Positions 18,558 through 27,427 of a stretch of DNA of 34,054 nt are shown here, in pieces. The notes beneath the pieces were generated by a model. That model made no database searches. It was given only the letters and a program-made list of their open reading frames with translations, and had not been told where the DNA came from. The DNA is from Paludibacteraceae bacterium (GTDB lineage: Bacteria; Bacteroidota; Bacteroidia; Bacteroidales; Paludibacteraceae): contig JAFNUD010000007.1 in assembly GCA_017384225.1 (NCBI GenBank), positions 1-34,054 on the forward strand. Reading direction: 5' to 3'. Each line of letters starts with the position of its first letter. Position 1 is the first letter of the stretch. Position numbers and translations under genes: made by a program.

Positions 18558-21170
18558 ATGGCAGAACATTCTGATGAAATAAAACAACATTTGACGAACA
18601 TGTACCAAGACTGGTTCTTGGACTATGCTTCGTATGTGATATTGGAGCGAGCTGTTCCTGCAATAGAGGATGGCTTGAAACCTGTCCAACGCCGTATTCT
18701 GCATGCTATGAAAGCTGTGGATGATGGCAAATACAATAAGGTTGCCAATATAGTAGGACAAACCATGCAATATCATCCACATGGCGATGCCAGCATTGGT
18801 GATGCCTTGGTACAATTGGGACAAAAGAATCTACTCATTGATTGCCAAGGAAACTGGGGAAATCCACTTACGGGGGATGGTGCTGCGGCTTCTCGTTACA
18901 TCGAAGCACGATTGAGTAAGTTTGCTCTAGATGCTGTTTTCAATCCTAAAACAACACAATGGATGATGTCGTATGATGGGCGGAAAAAAGAACCAATTCA
19001 TCTACCAATCAAGTTCCCACTTTTGTTGGCACAAGGAGTTGAGGGTATTGCAGTAGGATTAAACTCAAAAATCCTACCGCACAATTTCTGTGAGATTTGT
19101 GATGCTGCATTGGCATATTTGAGAGGAGAAGAGTTTTATCTGTATCCAGATTTCCCAACAGGTGGAGAAATTGATGTCAGTCGATATAACGATGGAGAAA
19201 GAGGGGGAACTGTACGTATCCGAGCTAAAATACAAAAATCCGATGACAACCGTACACTGATAATCACAGAAATACCATTTGGTACCAATACGACCAAGAT
19301 TATCGAAACCATCACGCGCGCTGTACAAAAGGGAAAAATTAAAGCACGAAAGGTGGATGATTTTACAGCAGAAGAGGCAAGGATTGAAGTGCAATTAGCT
19401 CCAGGTAGTTCGTCAGATAAAACAATTGATGCACTTTATGCTTTCACCGATTGCGAAGTAAATATCTCACCAAATTGTTGCGTTGTACAAGATAAGAAGC
19501 CTATTTTCACTTCGATTAGCGAACTTTTACGCCTATCTGTAGAACATACTAAAGCGTTATTAAAATGGGAGTTAGAGATTGCTAAAGCAGAATTAGAAGA
19601 ACAATATTTCTTTACTTCGCTTGAGAAAATATTCATTGAGAATCGTATATATAAGGAAGAGGGTTACGAGAACGCGCTAGATAAAGAAAAGTTGATAGCT
19701 TTTGTAGATCAAGCTCTTGAGCCATGGAAAGTACAACTAATTCGTGAGGTTCGTCGTGAGGATATTGAGCGTCTCTTTGAAATTCGTATGATTCGTATCA
19801 CGCGCTTTGATTCTAAAAAAGCAGACGAACTTATGCGCGAGTTGGATAAGAAAATAAAAGCGACTATCAAGAATCTCAAAAATCTCAATGACTATACCAT
19901 CACTTGGTTTGATACGCTAAAGTCGAAATACGGATCACTCTATCCTCGTCGTACTGAAGTACGTAATTTCGCAAGTATTAACATCAAAACGGTTGTTGAA
20001 GCTAACGAAAAACTTTATATCAATCGAGCAGAAGGATTTATTGGGACAGGATTGAAGAAAGATGAGTTTCTGTGCAATTGTTCTGATATAGACGATGTTA
20101 TCATTTTCCACAGAGATGGTAAATACAAGATTGTCAAGGTGGCTGACAAAGTGTTTGTTGGAACTGATATTATACATATTGATATCTATCGAAAAAACGA
20201 CAATCGTACCATTTACAATGCTATTTATCGTGATGGAAAGGGTGGTGTTTACTATATGAAACGCTTTGCTGTCACAGGTGTAGCTAGAGACAAGGAATAT
20301 GATTTGACGCAGGGAACCAAAGGCTCGCGCGTGATGTATTTTACAGCCAATCCAAATGGAGAAGCTGAAATTATACGAGTAACGCTTAAACCTGCGTTGC
20401 ACTTGAAAAAAATAGAGGTTATCAAAGACCTCAGCGAGTTAGCCATCAAGAGCAGAACGGCCAGAGGAAATGTGCTGACAAAATACGATGTAAAATCTAT
20501 TACTCTCAAGCAAAAAGGTCATTCTACGTTGGGAGGTCGCAAGGTGTGGTTTGATCCAGATGTCTTACGACTTAACTACGATGGACAAGGTATCTATTTG
20601 GGCGAATTTGTAGAAGATGACCGCATATTGGTCATCACAAACAATGGAGGCTATTATCTTACCTCATTTGATTTGACAGCCCACTTTGACCAAAATATAT
20701 GGCGAATAGAGAAGTTTGATAGTGAGAAAATATGGTCTTTGGCGATGTGGAATGCCGAATTAGGATATTTCTACGGCAAACGATTTGTCCTGGATGCACA
20801 AACAAAATTACAAAACATGCTTGGCGAAAATAGTGACAGCAAAATGACTCTTCTTACAGACCAGGAAGGTGCCATTTTCAAAATCACTTTTGCAGAAGAA
20901 ACAAAAGCACCTCTTGAGGTAATTATGTCCGAATTTATTGAGGCTAAATCACCTAAAGCAAAAGGAAAGCGATTCTCTACTTTAGAAATAGCAAAAATAG
21001 AGGATATAACGCCAGCACCTTTAATACAAGAAGAGAACGATGAGGATGTAAGCAATCAAGAATCAGTAGAAGAAACTTCTACGAGTATAATAGCAGACGT
21101 TCCACTTACAATCATCAGCGAGATTCCAGAAGATAGCAAGCCAGTAGAAGAGCAATTGAGCCTATTTTGA
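18558..21170 (+). CDS. parC: DNA topoisomerase IV subunit A (ParC)
   Basis: Breakage-reunion subunit of topoisomerase IV, which separates daughter chromosomes. 870 residues. KPVQRRILHAM, HPHGDASIGDALVQLGQ (73-89) and AAASRYIEARLSKFA with catalytic Tyr114 form the active site. The C-terminal domain lacks the GyrA-box (QRRGGKG) needed for wrapping. With the Bacteroidetes-style sequence, this makes it ParC rather than GyrA. The resistance-region position equal to E. coli GyrA Ser83 is Ala (HPHGDAS). The protein ends in a ~50-residue Glu/Ser-rich tail. It is 12 bases after folB; parE is not in the window. Confidence 0.92.
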   Translation: MAEHSDEIKQHLTNMYQDWFLDYASYVILERAVPAIEDGLKPVQRRILHAMKAVDDGKYNKVANIVGQTMQYHPHGDASIGDALVQLGQKNLLIDCQGNWGNPLTGDGAAASRYIEARLSKFALDAVFNPKTTQWMMSYDGRKKEPIHLPIKFPLLLAQGVEGIAVGLNSKILPHNFCEICDAALAYLRGEEFYLYPDFPTGGEIDVSRYNDGERGGTVRIRAKIQKSDDNRTLIITEIPFGTNTTKIIETITRAVQKGKIKARKVDDFTAEEARIEVQLAPGSSSDKTIDALYAFTDCEVNISPNCCVVQDKKPIFTSISELLRLSVEHTKALLKWELEIAKAELEEQYFFTSLEKIFIENRIYKEEGYENALDKEKLIAFVDQALEPWKVQLIREVRREDIERLFEIRMIRITRFDSKKADELMRELDKKIKATIKNLKNLNDYTITWFDTLKSKYGSLYPRRTEVRNFASINIKTVVEANEKLYINRAEGFIGTGLKKDEFLCNCSDIDDVIIFHRDGKYKIVKVADKVFVGTDIIHIDIYRKNDNRTIYNAIYRDGKGGVYYMKRFAVTGVARDKEYDLTQGTKGSRVMYFTANPNGEAEIIRVTLKPALHLKKIEVIKDLSELAIKSRTARGNVLTKYDVKSITLKQKGHSTLGGRKVWFDPDVLRLNYDGQGIYLGEFVEDDRILVITNNGGYYLTSFDLTAHFDQNIWRIEKFDSEKIWSLAMWNAELGYFYGKRFVLDAQTKLQNMLGENSDSKMTLLTDQEGAIFKITFAEETKAPLEVIMSEFIEAKSPKAKGKRFSTLEIAKIEDITPAPLIQEENDEDVSNQESVEETSTSIIADVPLTIISEIPEDSKPVEEQLSLF

Positions 21171-21221
21171 TAAGCCTTGATTATTCATGTCCTTTCTTTC
21201 TACAGAATTTATCGTAACTTT

Positions 21222-22217
21222 CTATACAAATCGATATTCTGTTACCTCGTCTAACTTTTCGTTTGGGCGGAGGATTGTGTTTGGAAAATTAGGATGATTG
21301 ATACTATCAGGCCAATGTTGAGCTTCTAAACATACGGCATGTTGTATATCGTACATTCTACCATTTTTCCCTATATTTTGCTCAATATAATTGCCTGTGT
21401 AAACTTGCAATCCTGGCATTGTGGTCCAACATTCCATCGTGCGTCCATCAGCTTGTAAAGTGGCTGCATGACGCAACTCTTTTTTCTCGTTTGCGCTTGA
21501 GAGACACCAATTGTTATCAATGCCTTTTCCTGATACAAAAAAAGGATCATTGATGCGACTTCCAATGCGTATAGGCTTACGCCAATCCATAGGAGTGCCT
21601 TCTACCGACAATATTTCTCCAGTAGGACAACTGGTTTCGTCAAAAGGAGTGTACTTATCCGCATGTATTTGTAGTATATGGTCTGCTACTGTTCCACTTC
21701 CTTCCCCTGATAAATTGAAATAAGCATGATTAGTAAGTGCAACAATAGTTGGCTGATCCGTCTCTGCCTCATAATGAATTACCAATCGATGGTCAGCAGT
21801 CAAGGTGTAGGTTACCCATACATCCAAATTGCCAGGATAACCTTCTTCTCCATCTGGTGATTGATAATGTAGCCTTATTGAGTGATTAGTTTTTGATACG
21901 ACGTCCCATATTTGCTCGTTAAATCCCCTTATGCCACCATGCAAACTATTAGTTCCGTTATTAATAGGTAACTGATATGTTTTTCCATCCAAAGTAAAAC
22001 GTCCGTTTTTAATGCGATTAGCTACGCGACCACATATCGCGTTAAAATACAACTCCTTTTGACACCAATCATCAGCGGATGAAAAGCCTAAGACTATATC
22101 TTTAACTTTACCAACGATATTTGGTATGTGCAATGCTGTGATTTTAGCACCAAAATTACTGATTTGCGCACTAAATCCATCTGCGCTATTAATTGTATAG
22201 AATTGTATTGTTTTCAT
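21222..22217 (-). CDS. galM: Aldose 1-epimerase
   Basis: Interconverts alpha and beta anomers of galactose or glucose (mutarotase). 331 residues. Recognisable parts are ISNFGAKI, ICGRVANRI, NGTNSLHGGIRGF with the first His, TNHAYFNLSGEG with the catalytic His, and VCLEAQHWPDSINHPNFP with the catalytic Glu. No signal peptide, so cytoplasmic, unlike the secreted forms in some polysaccharide loci. Last gene of the panD/tgt/lptF/galM run; it converges on parC with 51 bases between and no clear terminator hairpin. Confidence 0.94.
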   Translation of the reverse strand: MKTIQFYTINSADGFSAQISNFGAKITALHIPNIVGKVKDIVLGFSSADDWCQKELYFNAICGRVANRIKNGRFTLDGKTYQLPINNGTNSLHGGIRGFNEQIWDVVSKTNHSIRLHYQSPDGEEGYPGNLDVWVTYTLTADHRLVIHYEAETDQPTIVALTNHAYFNLSGEGSGTVADHILQIHADKYTPFDETSCPTGEILSVEGTPMDWRKPIRIGSRINDPFFVSGKGIDNNWCLSSANEKKELRHAATLQADGRTMECWTTMPGLQVYTGNYIEQNIGKNGRMYDIQHAVCLEAQHWPDSINHPNFPNTILRPNEKLDEVTEYRFV

Positions 22218-22249
22218 ACATTACATAAATAATCTAATTGAGGTTTTGT

Positions 22250-23323
22250 CTATTTACTTACTTGTATGTATAATATGATACCGATTGCTAAGAAAATAAA
22301 ATTCGGTAGCCATACACTCATAAATGATGACATCACGCCATTGACAGAGAATGTCGTGGATACAGTGGAGAAAAGAATGTATAGTGCACTTAGTGTTAGT
22401 CCTATTCCTAAGTTTTTTCCCATACCTCCACGCACTTTTTTTGAACTAAGAGTAACTCCTAATAGTGTCATAATAAAAGCACCAATAGGGCTCGCCCATC
22501 GTTTCCACCACTCTGTCTCAAAGGCTTGTACGTTGCCTGAACCGCGTTTGCGTTGGGTCTTAATATACTTTCTCAGTTCAGGAGTAGGCATCATCTGTGC
22601 GTTTTCGGCAGTATAGAACAACTCCTTGGGCAACACAGGAATGATTGTGTCCAAGCGATTGCCACGAGTGAGAGTCTCGCGCATGCCATCAAAATCGCGA
22701 CGGACAAATTTGTCTAAGTGCCAGTTATACGCAGAATCATGATGAATACGATCTGCGGTAATACGCATAGTCAGTTTCTTACCTTCGAAATGCTCTAATG
22801 AAGCACGGTAGCCCATTTTAGTTCTTTTTTGGAAGCTTTCAATATAGAGAATAGTGCCAGGTTCTACTTCCATTTGCACATTGCGTGCATTTTCACGAGT
22901 GAAGTGTTGGATATACTTATCTTGAAAGGTTAGCATTTTTTCCGATGCGGGTGGGATAATATAACCAGTCATCCAAAATGAAAGAACAAATAGAAACAAA
23001 GCGCTTAAGAAATATGGGAACATAAGTCTATGATAGCTTACGCCACAGGCCAAGATAGCAATAATCTCACTATCTCCAGCTAACTTAGAGGTGAAGAAGA
23101 TCACCGAAATGAATATGAATAGTGGACTAAACATATTCATAAAGTATGGGATAAAATTGAGGTAATAATCAAGGATTATTTCTCTGATCGGCACTTGATT
23201 TTCAAAAAAGTCGTCGAGTTTCTCCGTTAAATCGAAGACCACTGCAATACTCATAATCAGCACAATAGAGAAGAAAAATGTGCCGAGAAATTTGCTTATG
23301 ATATATTTATCAAGTCGCTTCAT
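22250..23323 (-). CDS. LptF/LptG-family permease (LPS export)
   Basis: Inner-membrane half of the LptB2FG transporter, which extracts lipopolysaccharide toward the outer membrane. 357 residues with the family layout: helix one after MKRLDKYIISKFLGTF, three helices to about residue 120, a periplasmic beta-jellyroll region (about 130-260), and three closing helices (about 270-355). YHRLMFPYFL and the final TTFSVNG region are typical. LptF and LptG are hard to separate by eye, so no symbol is given. The gene starts 39 bases after tgt. With kdsA and kdsD in the window it supports an LPS-bearing outer membrane. Confidence 0.9.
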   Translation of the reverse strand: MKRLDKYIISKFLGTFFFSIVLIMSIAVVFDLTEKLDDFFENQVPIREIILDYYLNFIPYFMNMFSPLFIFISVIFFTSKLAGDSEIIAILACGVSYHRLMFPYFLSALFLFVLSFWMTGYIIPPASEKMLTFQDKYIQHFTRENARNVQMEVEPGTILYIESFQKRTKMGYRASLEHFEGKKLTMRITADRIHHDSAYNWHLDKFVRRDFDGMRETLTRGNRLDTIIPVLPKELFYTAENAQMMPTPELRKYIKTQRKRGSGNVQAFETEWWKRWASPIGAFIMTLLGVTLSSKKVRGGMGKNLGIGLTLSALYILFSTVSTTFSVNGVMSSFMSVWLPNFIFLAIGIILYIQVSK

Positions 23324-23362
23324 TGTTTGGTTATGGGCGATAGACTATTTAATAGTCTGGAA

Positions 23363-24502
23363 TCACATACGTTGCATGAGTCGAGGGGTAATCTCATCTT
23401 TCCAAGCCTTAAAGTCGCCTGCCAAAATGTGCTTACGCGCTTCGCCTACAAGCCAGAGATAAAAAGCAAGATTATGGATACTCAATATCTCTAAGCCTAA
23501 CATTTCTTGTGCGTGGATTAAGTGACGCACATATGCACGGGTATAGTGATGATCCACAAAACTAGTGCCGTAAGGGTCAAGTTCGGTGAAGTCATCTTCC
23601 CATTTTTTGTTACGCAGATTCATCACTCCATTTTGAGTGAAAATCATCCCGTTGCGACCATTGCGCGTTGGCATTACACAGTCGAACATATCTACTCCGC
23701 GCTCTATTCCCTCAAGGATATTCCAAGGTGTACCCACCCCCATAAGGTAACGAGGCTTGTTTTGAGGAAGAATATCGTTGACCACCTCAATCATGGCATA
23801 CATATCTTCGGTAGGTTCGCCTACTGCCAGTCCGCCAATAGCATAGCCATCGCGGTCAAGATCGCGCAAGCGTTTGGCTGCCTCTTGTCTCAAGTCTGGA
23901 TATACGCACCCTTGTATAATGGGAAAGAGGTGTTGCTTGTAGCCGTAGAGATCGGGTGTATGATCAAAACGTTGAATACAGCGATCAAGCCAACGATGAG
24001 TACGTTCCATGGAGGCTTTGGCGTAACTTCGGTCTGCAGTACCAGGACAACACTCGTCAAATGCCATCATAATATCTGCACCAATCTCGCGCTCTATATC
24101 CATCACGTTTTCTGGGGTGAACATGAGTTTTCGCCCGTCAATATGTGAAGAGAATTGTACTCCTTCTTCGGTCATCTTACGGATATCTGTGAGAGAAAAT
24201 ACTTGGAATCCACCCGAATCAGTCAGAATAGGGCGTGTCCAACCTTCGAACTGATGTAAGCCTCCAGCCTTGTGCAGAATTTCTGTACCAGGACGAAGGT
24301 AGAGGTGGTAAGTGTTACCTAATATAATTTGTGCATTGATGTCTTCTTCCAAAAAGGTGCGTTGTACGCCTTTGACGGTACCTACGGTACCTACAGGCAT
24401 AAAAATAGGGGTTTGAATATCCCCATGGTCGGTATGTACCACGCCTGCGCGCGCACACGAATGCGGGTCTGTATGTATAAGGTCAAAAAATCCTTGTGCC
24501 AT
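23363..24502 (-). CDS. tgt: Queuine tRNA-ribosyltransferase, lacking zinc cysteines
   Basis: Exchanges guanine-34 for preQ1 in tRNAs with GUN anticodons. 379 residues. PVGTVGTVKGV, GNTYHLYLRPG, DSGGFQVFSL (Asp95), GGLAVGEP and DMFDCVMPTRNGR (nucleophile Asp274 by family comparison) are intact. The zinc site differs: in E. coli it is C302-x-C304-x2-C307 and H333. Here the aligned residues are Gly312, Ser314 and Asp317, while His343 remains. The enzyme therefore probably has no structural zinc, a form I believe is usual in Bacteroidetes. Follows panD by 45 bases, with the spacer core GTTTAGAG. Confidence 0.95.
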   Translation of the reverse strand: MAQGFFDLIHTDPHSCARAGVVHTDHGDIQTPIFMPVGTVGTVKGVQRTFLEEDINAQIILGNTYHLYLRPGTEILHKAGGLHQFEGWTRPILTDSGGFQVFSLTDIRKMTEEGVQFSSHIDGRKLMFTPENVMDIEREIGADIMMAFDECCPGTADRSYAKASMERTHRWLDRCIQRFDHTPDLYGYKQHLFPIIQGCVYPDLRQEAAKRLRDLDRDGYAIGGLAVGEPTEDMYAMIEVVNDILPQNKPRYLMGVGTPWNILEGIERGVDMFDCVMPTRNGRNGMIFTQNGVMNLRNKKWEDDFTELDPYGTSFVDHHYTRAYVRHLIHAQEMLGLEILSIHNLAFYLWLVGEARKHILAGDFKAWKDEITPRLMQRM

Positions 24503-24547
24503 TCTGTCTATACTCTAAACTATGGCGCATTACGCCGCCACTAAATG

Positions 24548-24889
24548 CTATACTTTATTATTATTGGGGAATACGATAGCAGGCTTGAAAGTTTTTGTTT
24601 CTTTTTCGGTCATTAAGGCATATGCCATAATGATTACAATATCGCCCACATGTACGAGGTGTGCCGCTGCACCATTGATACAGATACAACCGCTACCACG
24701 TGTACCAGGAATGACATATGTTTCGATGCGTGCGCCATTGGTGTTGTCTACCACTTGCACTTTCTCGCCTGCATAGATGTTGGCAGCATTCATTAAATCT
24801 TCATCAATGGTTATGCTACCTATATAGTCTAAATTTGCTTCGGTCACCGTTACGCGGTGAATTTTTGATTTCAGTATTTGTAACAACAT
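24548..24889 (-). CDS. panD: Aspartate 1-decarboxylase
   Basis: Pyruvoyl enzyme that makes beta-alanine for pantothenate. 113 residues. The self-cleavage site is Gly24-Ser25 within YIGSITID, and [20 protein letters not shown] and IIMAYA match the family. No panC follows, so the pathway is split. First gene of the minus-strand run with tgt, lptF-type and galM; promoter at 24939-24909. Confidence 0.95.
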   Translation of the reverse strand: MLLQILKSKIHRVTVTEANLDYIGSITIDEDLMNAANIYAGEKVQVVDNTNGARIETYVIPGTRGSGCICINGAAAHLVHVGDIVIIMAYALMTEKETKTFKPAIVFPNNNKV

Positions 24890-24908
24890 TTTTGTACAAT
24901 TTTGGGTG

Positions 24909-24939
24909 CAAAATTACTATAAAAAAACGATATACGCAA
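24909..24939 (-). promoter_or_regulatory. Promoter of panD
   Basis: Minus-strand TTG at 24939-24937, a 20-base spacer, and -7 TAATTTTG at 24916-24909 followed by CAC. The leader is only about 15 bases. It lies back to back with the tRNA-Ser promoter, their -33 elements 17 bases apart. Confidence 0.8.
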
Positions 24940-24956
24940 AAAAAGTGCTCAAAAAT

Positions 24957-24987
24957 TTGCACAATTCAAAAAAAAGCAGTACTTTTG
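24957..24987 (+). promoter_or_regulatory. Promoter of tRNA-Ser
   Basis: TTG at 24957-24959, a 20-base spacer, and -7 TACTTTTG at 24980-24987 followed by CAC. The tRNA begins 15 bases after the last G, so the 5' leader is very short. Confidence 0.85.
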
Positions 24988-25001
24988 CACCCGATTTCAA
25001 A

Positions 25002-25086
25002 GGAGAGATGGCAGAGTGGTCGATTGCGGCGGTCTTGAAAACCGTTGAGCTGAGAGGCTCCGGGGGTTCGAATCCCTCTCTCTCCG
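25002..25086 (+). tRNA. tRNA-Ser (anticodon UGA)
   Basis: 85 bases. The acceptor stem pairs GGAGAGA (25002-25008) with TCTCTCC (25079-25085), and G25086 is the discriminator base typical of tRNA-Ser. The anticodon arm GCGGTCTTGAAAACCG shows loop CTTGAAA, hence UGA reading UCN codons. A long variable arm follows, as in all class II tRNAs. The T arm has GGTTCGAATCC. CCA is not encoded. It has its own promoter and terminator. Confidence 0.97.
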
Positions 25087-25092
25087 CAAAAG

Positions 25093-25135
25093 AAAACCTA
25101 CAAGGAATTATATTTCAACCTTGTAGGTTTTTTTT
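25093..25135 (+). terminator. Terminator after tRNA-Ser
   Basis: Arms AAAACCTACAAGG (25093-25105) and CCTTGTAGGTTTT (25119-25131) around a 13-base loop, with T's continuing to 25135. From here to 25349 is AT-rich sequence in which I see no gene. Confidence 0.92.
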
Positions 25136-25349
25136 ATGCCCAAAAAGATGCACCAAAGTTGCACCACCCCCATTTCTACACACTCTTATGAGTTGTTTTT
25201 AAGACCTAATAAACTACTATTCTCTTATACTATAATAATAAGGTTTGAGACTATTGTATGTCGATTTTGTTAGGTTCTTTGATAATAGCGATAATGTAAT
25301 AAATTTGGGTACACTCGTGCGAAGAGTGAATTAATCTATAATCAAAAAT

Positions 25350-25396
25350 ATAAACAATCCCACCCAGTCTATGAAAGTCTGAGTGGGGAGATTGTA
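25350..25396 (-). terminator. Terminator after the GH97 gene
   Basis: On the minus strand CAATCTCCCCACTCAGACT and AGACTGGGTGGGATTG form an imperfect stem with a TTCAT loop. TTTATATTTTTG follows. It closes the SusCD/GH97 unit. Confidence 0.75.
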
Positions 25397-25410
25397 TTTT
25401 TCAGTACTTA

Positions 25411-27405
25411 CTAATCCTGTTTCTCTACGCGAATGGCAAATCCACCACCAGGAGCCATTAGGATGGATAGAGCAGGAGTATTGCAACTAACTTGGATGGT
25501 ATCAATAGAGGTGGCATATGGGTTGGTTTTCCAGTCTGCATCGGTTGCATCTTGATAGATGATGGCTTGATAAGTGCCTTCAGCTAGGAACTTCTGCCAG
25601 TCGAGGGTAATAGTATGTGCCTGCTCATCGGTGACACCTCCGATATACCAGTTATCTGTATTGCGCGCTTGGCGAGCCATCACGATATAGTCGCCAATCT
25701 GACCATCAAGCATCAACGAACGTTCCCAATCGCAAGGCACACAACGAATAAACTCAAATTCCTCGGGGTGCAACATGTAATTCTCTGGCAAGTCACATGC
25801 CATTTGCAAAGGTGAATAGAGAACTACAAATAAACCTAATTGATTAGCGAGCGTAGCATGCACGCGGGTGTTAGGATGGACTGGATTGTCAAAATTGAAC
25901 ACACCAGGTGTATAGTCTGCAGGACCAGCTAACATACGGGTGAACGGTAATATTGTCACGTGCTCTGCAGGGCTGCCGCCATCGGTAGACCATGCGTTCC
26001 ACTCTTGCCCACGAATCCCCTCTTGGGTCATGAGATTTGGGTAGGTGCGTTGTAGTCCTGTTGGCATCACGGGCTCGTGGTTGTCAATGCTGACCTGATA
26101 TTTAGCCGCTGTCTCAATCACCTTGCGGTAGTGGCGTACACCCGACTGAGAGCGGTTGTATTGAATGCCATCTATGGTCTGTATTGTGGGTGCTACATAG
26201 CCAGTCTTCACTGCATGCATACCATGCTGTTGCATGTATGCAAAAGCTGTATCTAACTGGTGCTGGTAGGATGCTGCATTACCCTGTGTCTCGTGGTGGA
26301 AAATGATTTGCACACCGCGTTGATGTGCATACTCCGTCAGATGCTCAATATCATAATCTGAGTAGGGTGTAGTGAAGGAGAACTGCGCTACTACATCCGC
26401 TTTTCCCCAGTCTTCCCACCCCGTGTTCCAACCTTCAGCTAATACACCGCCAAAACCATTCTCCGCAGCAAAATCGATATAACGCTTCATATTCTCGGTG
26501 GTAGCACCATGGATAGGACCTTGATGCCATGTCATCGTTTCGAGGTGCATACCCCACCATATGCCAATGAACTTCATCGGTTTGATCCATGAGGTGTTTT
26601 CAATCTTGCATGGTTCGTTGAGGTTGAGTAGCGTGCGTGACTCCACTAATCCGCTCAGTTTGGTGCTGATTACCATAAGACGCCAAGGTGTAGCGAAAGG
26701 CGTAGTAAGATATGCCGCGTCGCCCGAACTCCAAGGAGTGAGATAGGTGTGGAGTTGACCATCTGCATAATAGTAGTTCTGGGCAGGATAGTCGTATAGT
26801 GCAGCTTCGTGCATCCACGCATATAAGCCCTCTCCCCATTGCAGGGTAATAGGTGAGCACACAGTGTCGATCTCACTCATTGGTGCAGGTTGCCACAACG
26901 CCTCGTAGTACTCGGTTGCCCATGGGATAGACCATACGGTAGGTATTTGAGCAAACTGGTAACTGGTGCATTCCTTTATAAGCACTGTGTCTGCCATCTC
27001 TGGTAATATGTATCGCATGGCCCATCCATCGTTGAAGACGCGGAAGCAAATCTCCATCTCAATACCAGAATCGTGGTTCAAGATGACAGAGAGTTGGTTG
27101 TAGTTATTGACGATATAGTGATCTTCACCCCATGTGGTTTCCCAAGTCTCATTATGTCGGTCGCGCTTGGTGCGAATCAGGGTGAATCCCTGTGATAGAT
27201 CGGTTTGCGCCAACTGCAATCCCAAGTGAGACGGGCAGATAATCTCTTGCCCATTGAACGACACTTGATACAAAGGTCTGCCTAGGCTATCCACACAACA
27301 TGCTACTGATAGTTTGCCATCAGGCGAGGATATGGAGGTATGTGGCTCGCATGCGCAAAACAGTATGCAGAATATTATTCCGAATATAATTTGGCTCTTT
27401 TTCAT
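25411..27405 (-). CDS. GH97 alpha-glucosidase-type lipoprotein (inverting)
   Basis: 664 residues, SusB-like glycoside hydrolase family 97. The N-terminus is a signal peptide with a possible lipobox ending at Cys19. FIGIWWGMH (279-287) opens the barrel. Aligning to SusB by motif spacing, Glu200, Glu324, Glu372 (HHE), Glu444 (NHE), Glu462 and Glu468 (GQEWN) correspond to its calcium, base and acid residues. The retaining-type nucleophile Asp is absent: the strand reads KTGYV (400-404). It should therefore invert and release glucose (beta anomer) from alpha-glucosides. It follows SusD in the same unit, so it probably trims oligosaccharides taken in by SusCD in the periplasm. Linkage preference is unknown. 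Confidence 0.92.
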   Translation of the reverse strand: MKKSQIIFGIIFCILFCACEPHTSISSPDGKLSVACCVDSLGRPLYQVSFNGQEIICPSHLGLQLAQTDLSQGFTLIRTKRDRHNETWETTWGEDHYIVNNYNQLSVILNHDSGIEMEICFRVFNDGWAMRYILPEMADTVLIKECTSYQFAQIPTVWSIPWATEYYEALWQPAPMSEIDTVCSPITLQWGEGLYAWMHEAALYDYPAQNYYYADGQLHTYLTPWSSGDAAYLTTPFATPWRLMVISTKLSGLVESRTLLNLNEPCKIENTSWIKPMKFIGIWWGMHLETMTWHQGPIHGATTENMKRYIDFAAENGFGGVLAEGWNTGWEDWGKADVVAQFSFTTPYSDYDIEHLTEYAHQRGVQIIFHHETQGNAASYQHQLDTAFAYMQQHGMHAVKTGYVAPTIQTIDGIQYNRSQSGVRHYRKVIETAAKYQVSIDNHEPVMPTGLQRTYPNLMTQEGIRGQEWNAWSTDGGSPAEHVTILPFTRMLAGPADYTPGVFNFDNPVHPNTRVHATLANQLGLFVVLYSPLQMACDLPENYMLHPEEFEFIRCVPCDWERSLMLDGQIGDYIVMARQARNTDNWYIGGVTDEQAHTITLDWQKFLAEGTYQAIIYQDATDADWKTNPYATSIDTIQVSCNTPALSILMAPGGGFAIRVEKQD

Positions 27406-27411
27406 ATTTCA

Positions 27412-27427
27412 TTAAACTCTAAACTAA
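27412..27427. repeat. GTTTAGAG spacer before the GH97 gene
   Basis: TTAAACTCTAAACTAA (GTTTAGAGTTTAA on the transcribed strand) fills the 18-base gap between the susD-like stop and the GH97 start. It matches the spacers before kdsA and tgt. Confidence 0.45.

Noticed and set aside
21171-21221. Bidirectional terminator between parC and galM
   Set aside because: No stem of useful length could be found in the 51 bases separating these convergent genes.
23342-23358. Inverted repeat AGACTA-TTTAA-TAGTCT between tgt and the permease gene
   Set aside because: Six-base A/T-rich arms within a 39-base operon gap, with no T run; likely chance or a minor spacer hairpin.
24503-24547. preQ1 riboswitch before tgt
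   Set aside because: The 45-base gap after panD is too short and lacks the pseudoknot pattern; it shows the GTTTAGAG spacer instead.
24906-25202. 98-codon open frame containing [20 protein letters not shown]
   Set aside because: This is the familiar false translation of tRNA-Ser; the frame runs through the tRNA and its terminator.
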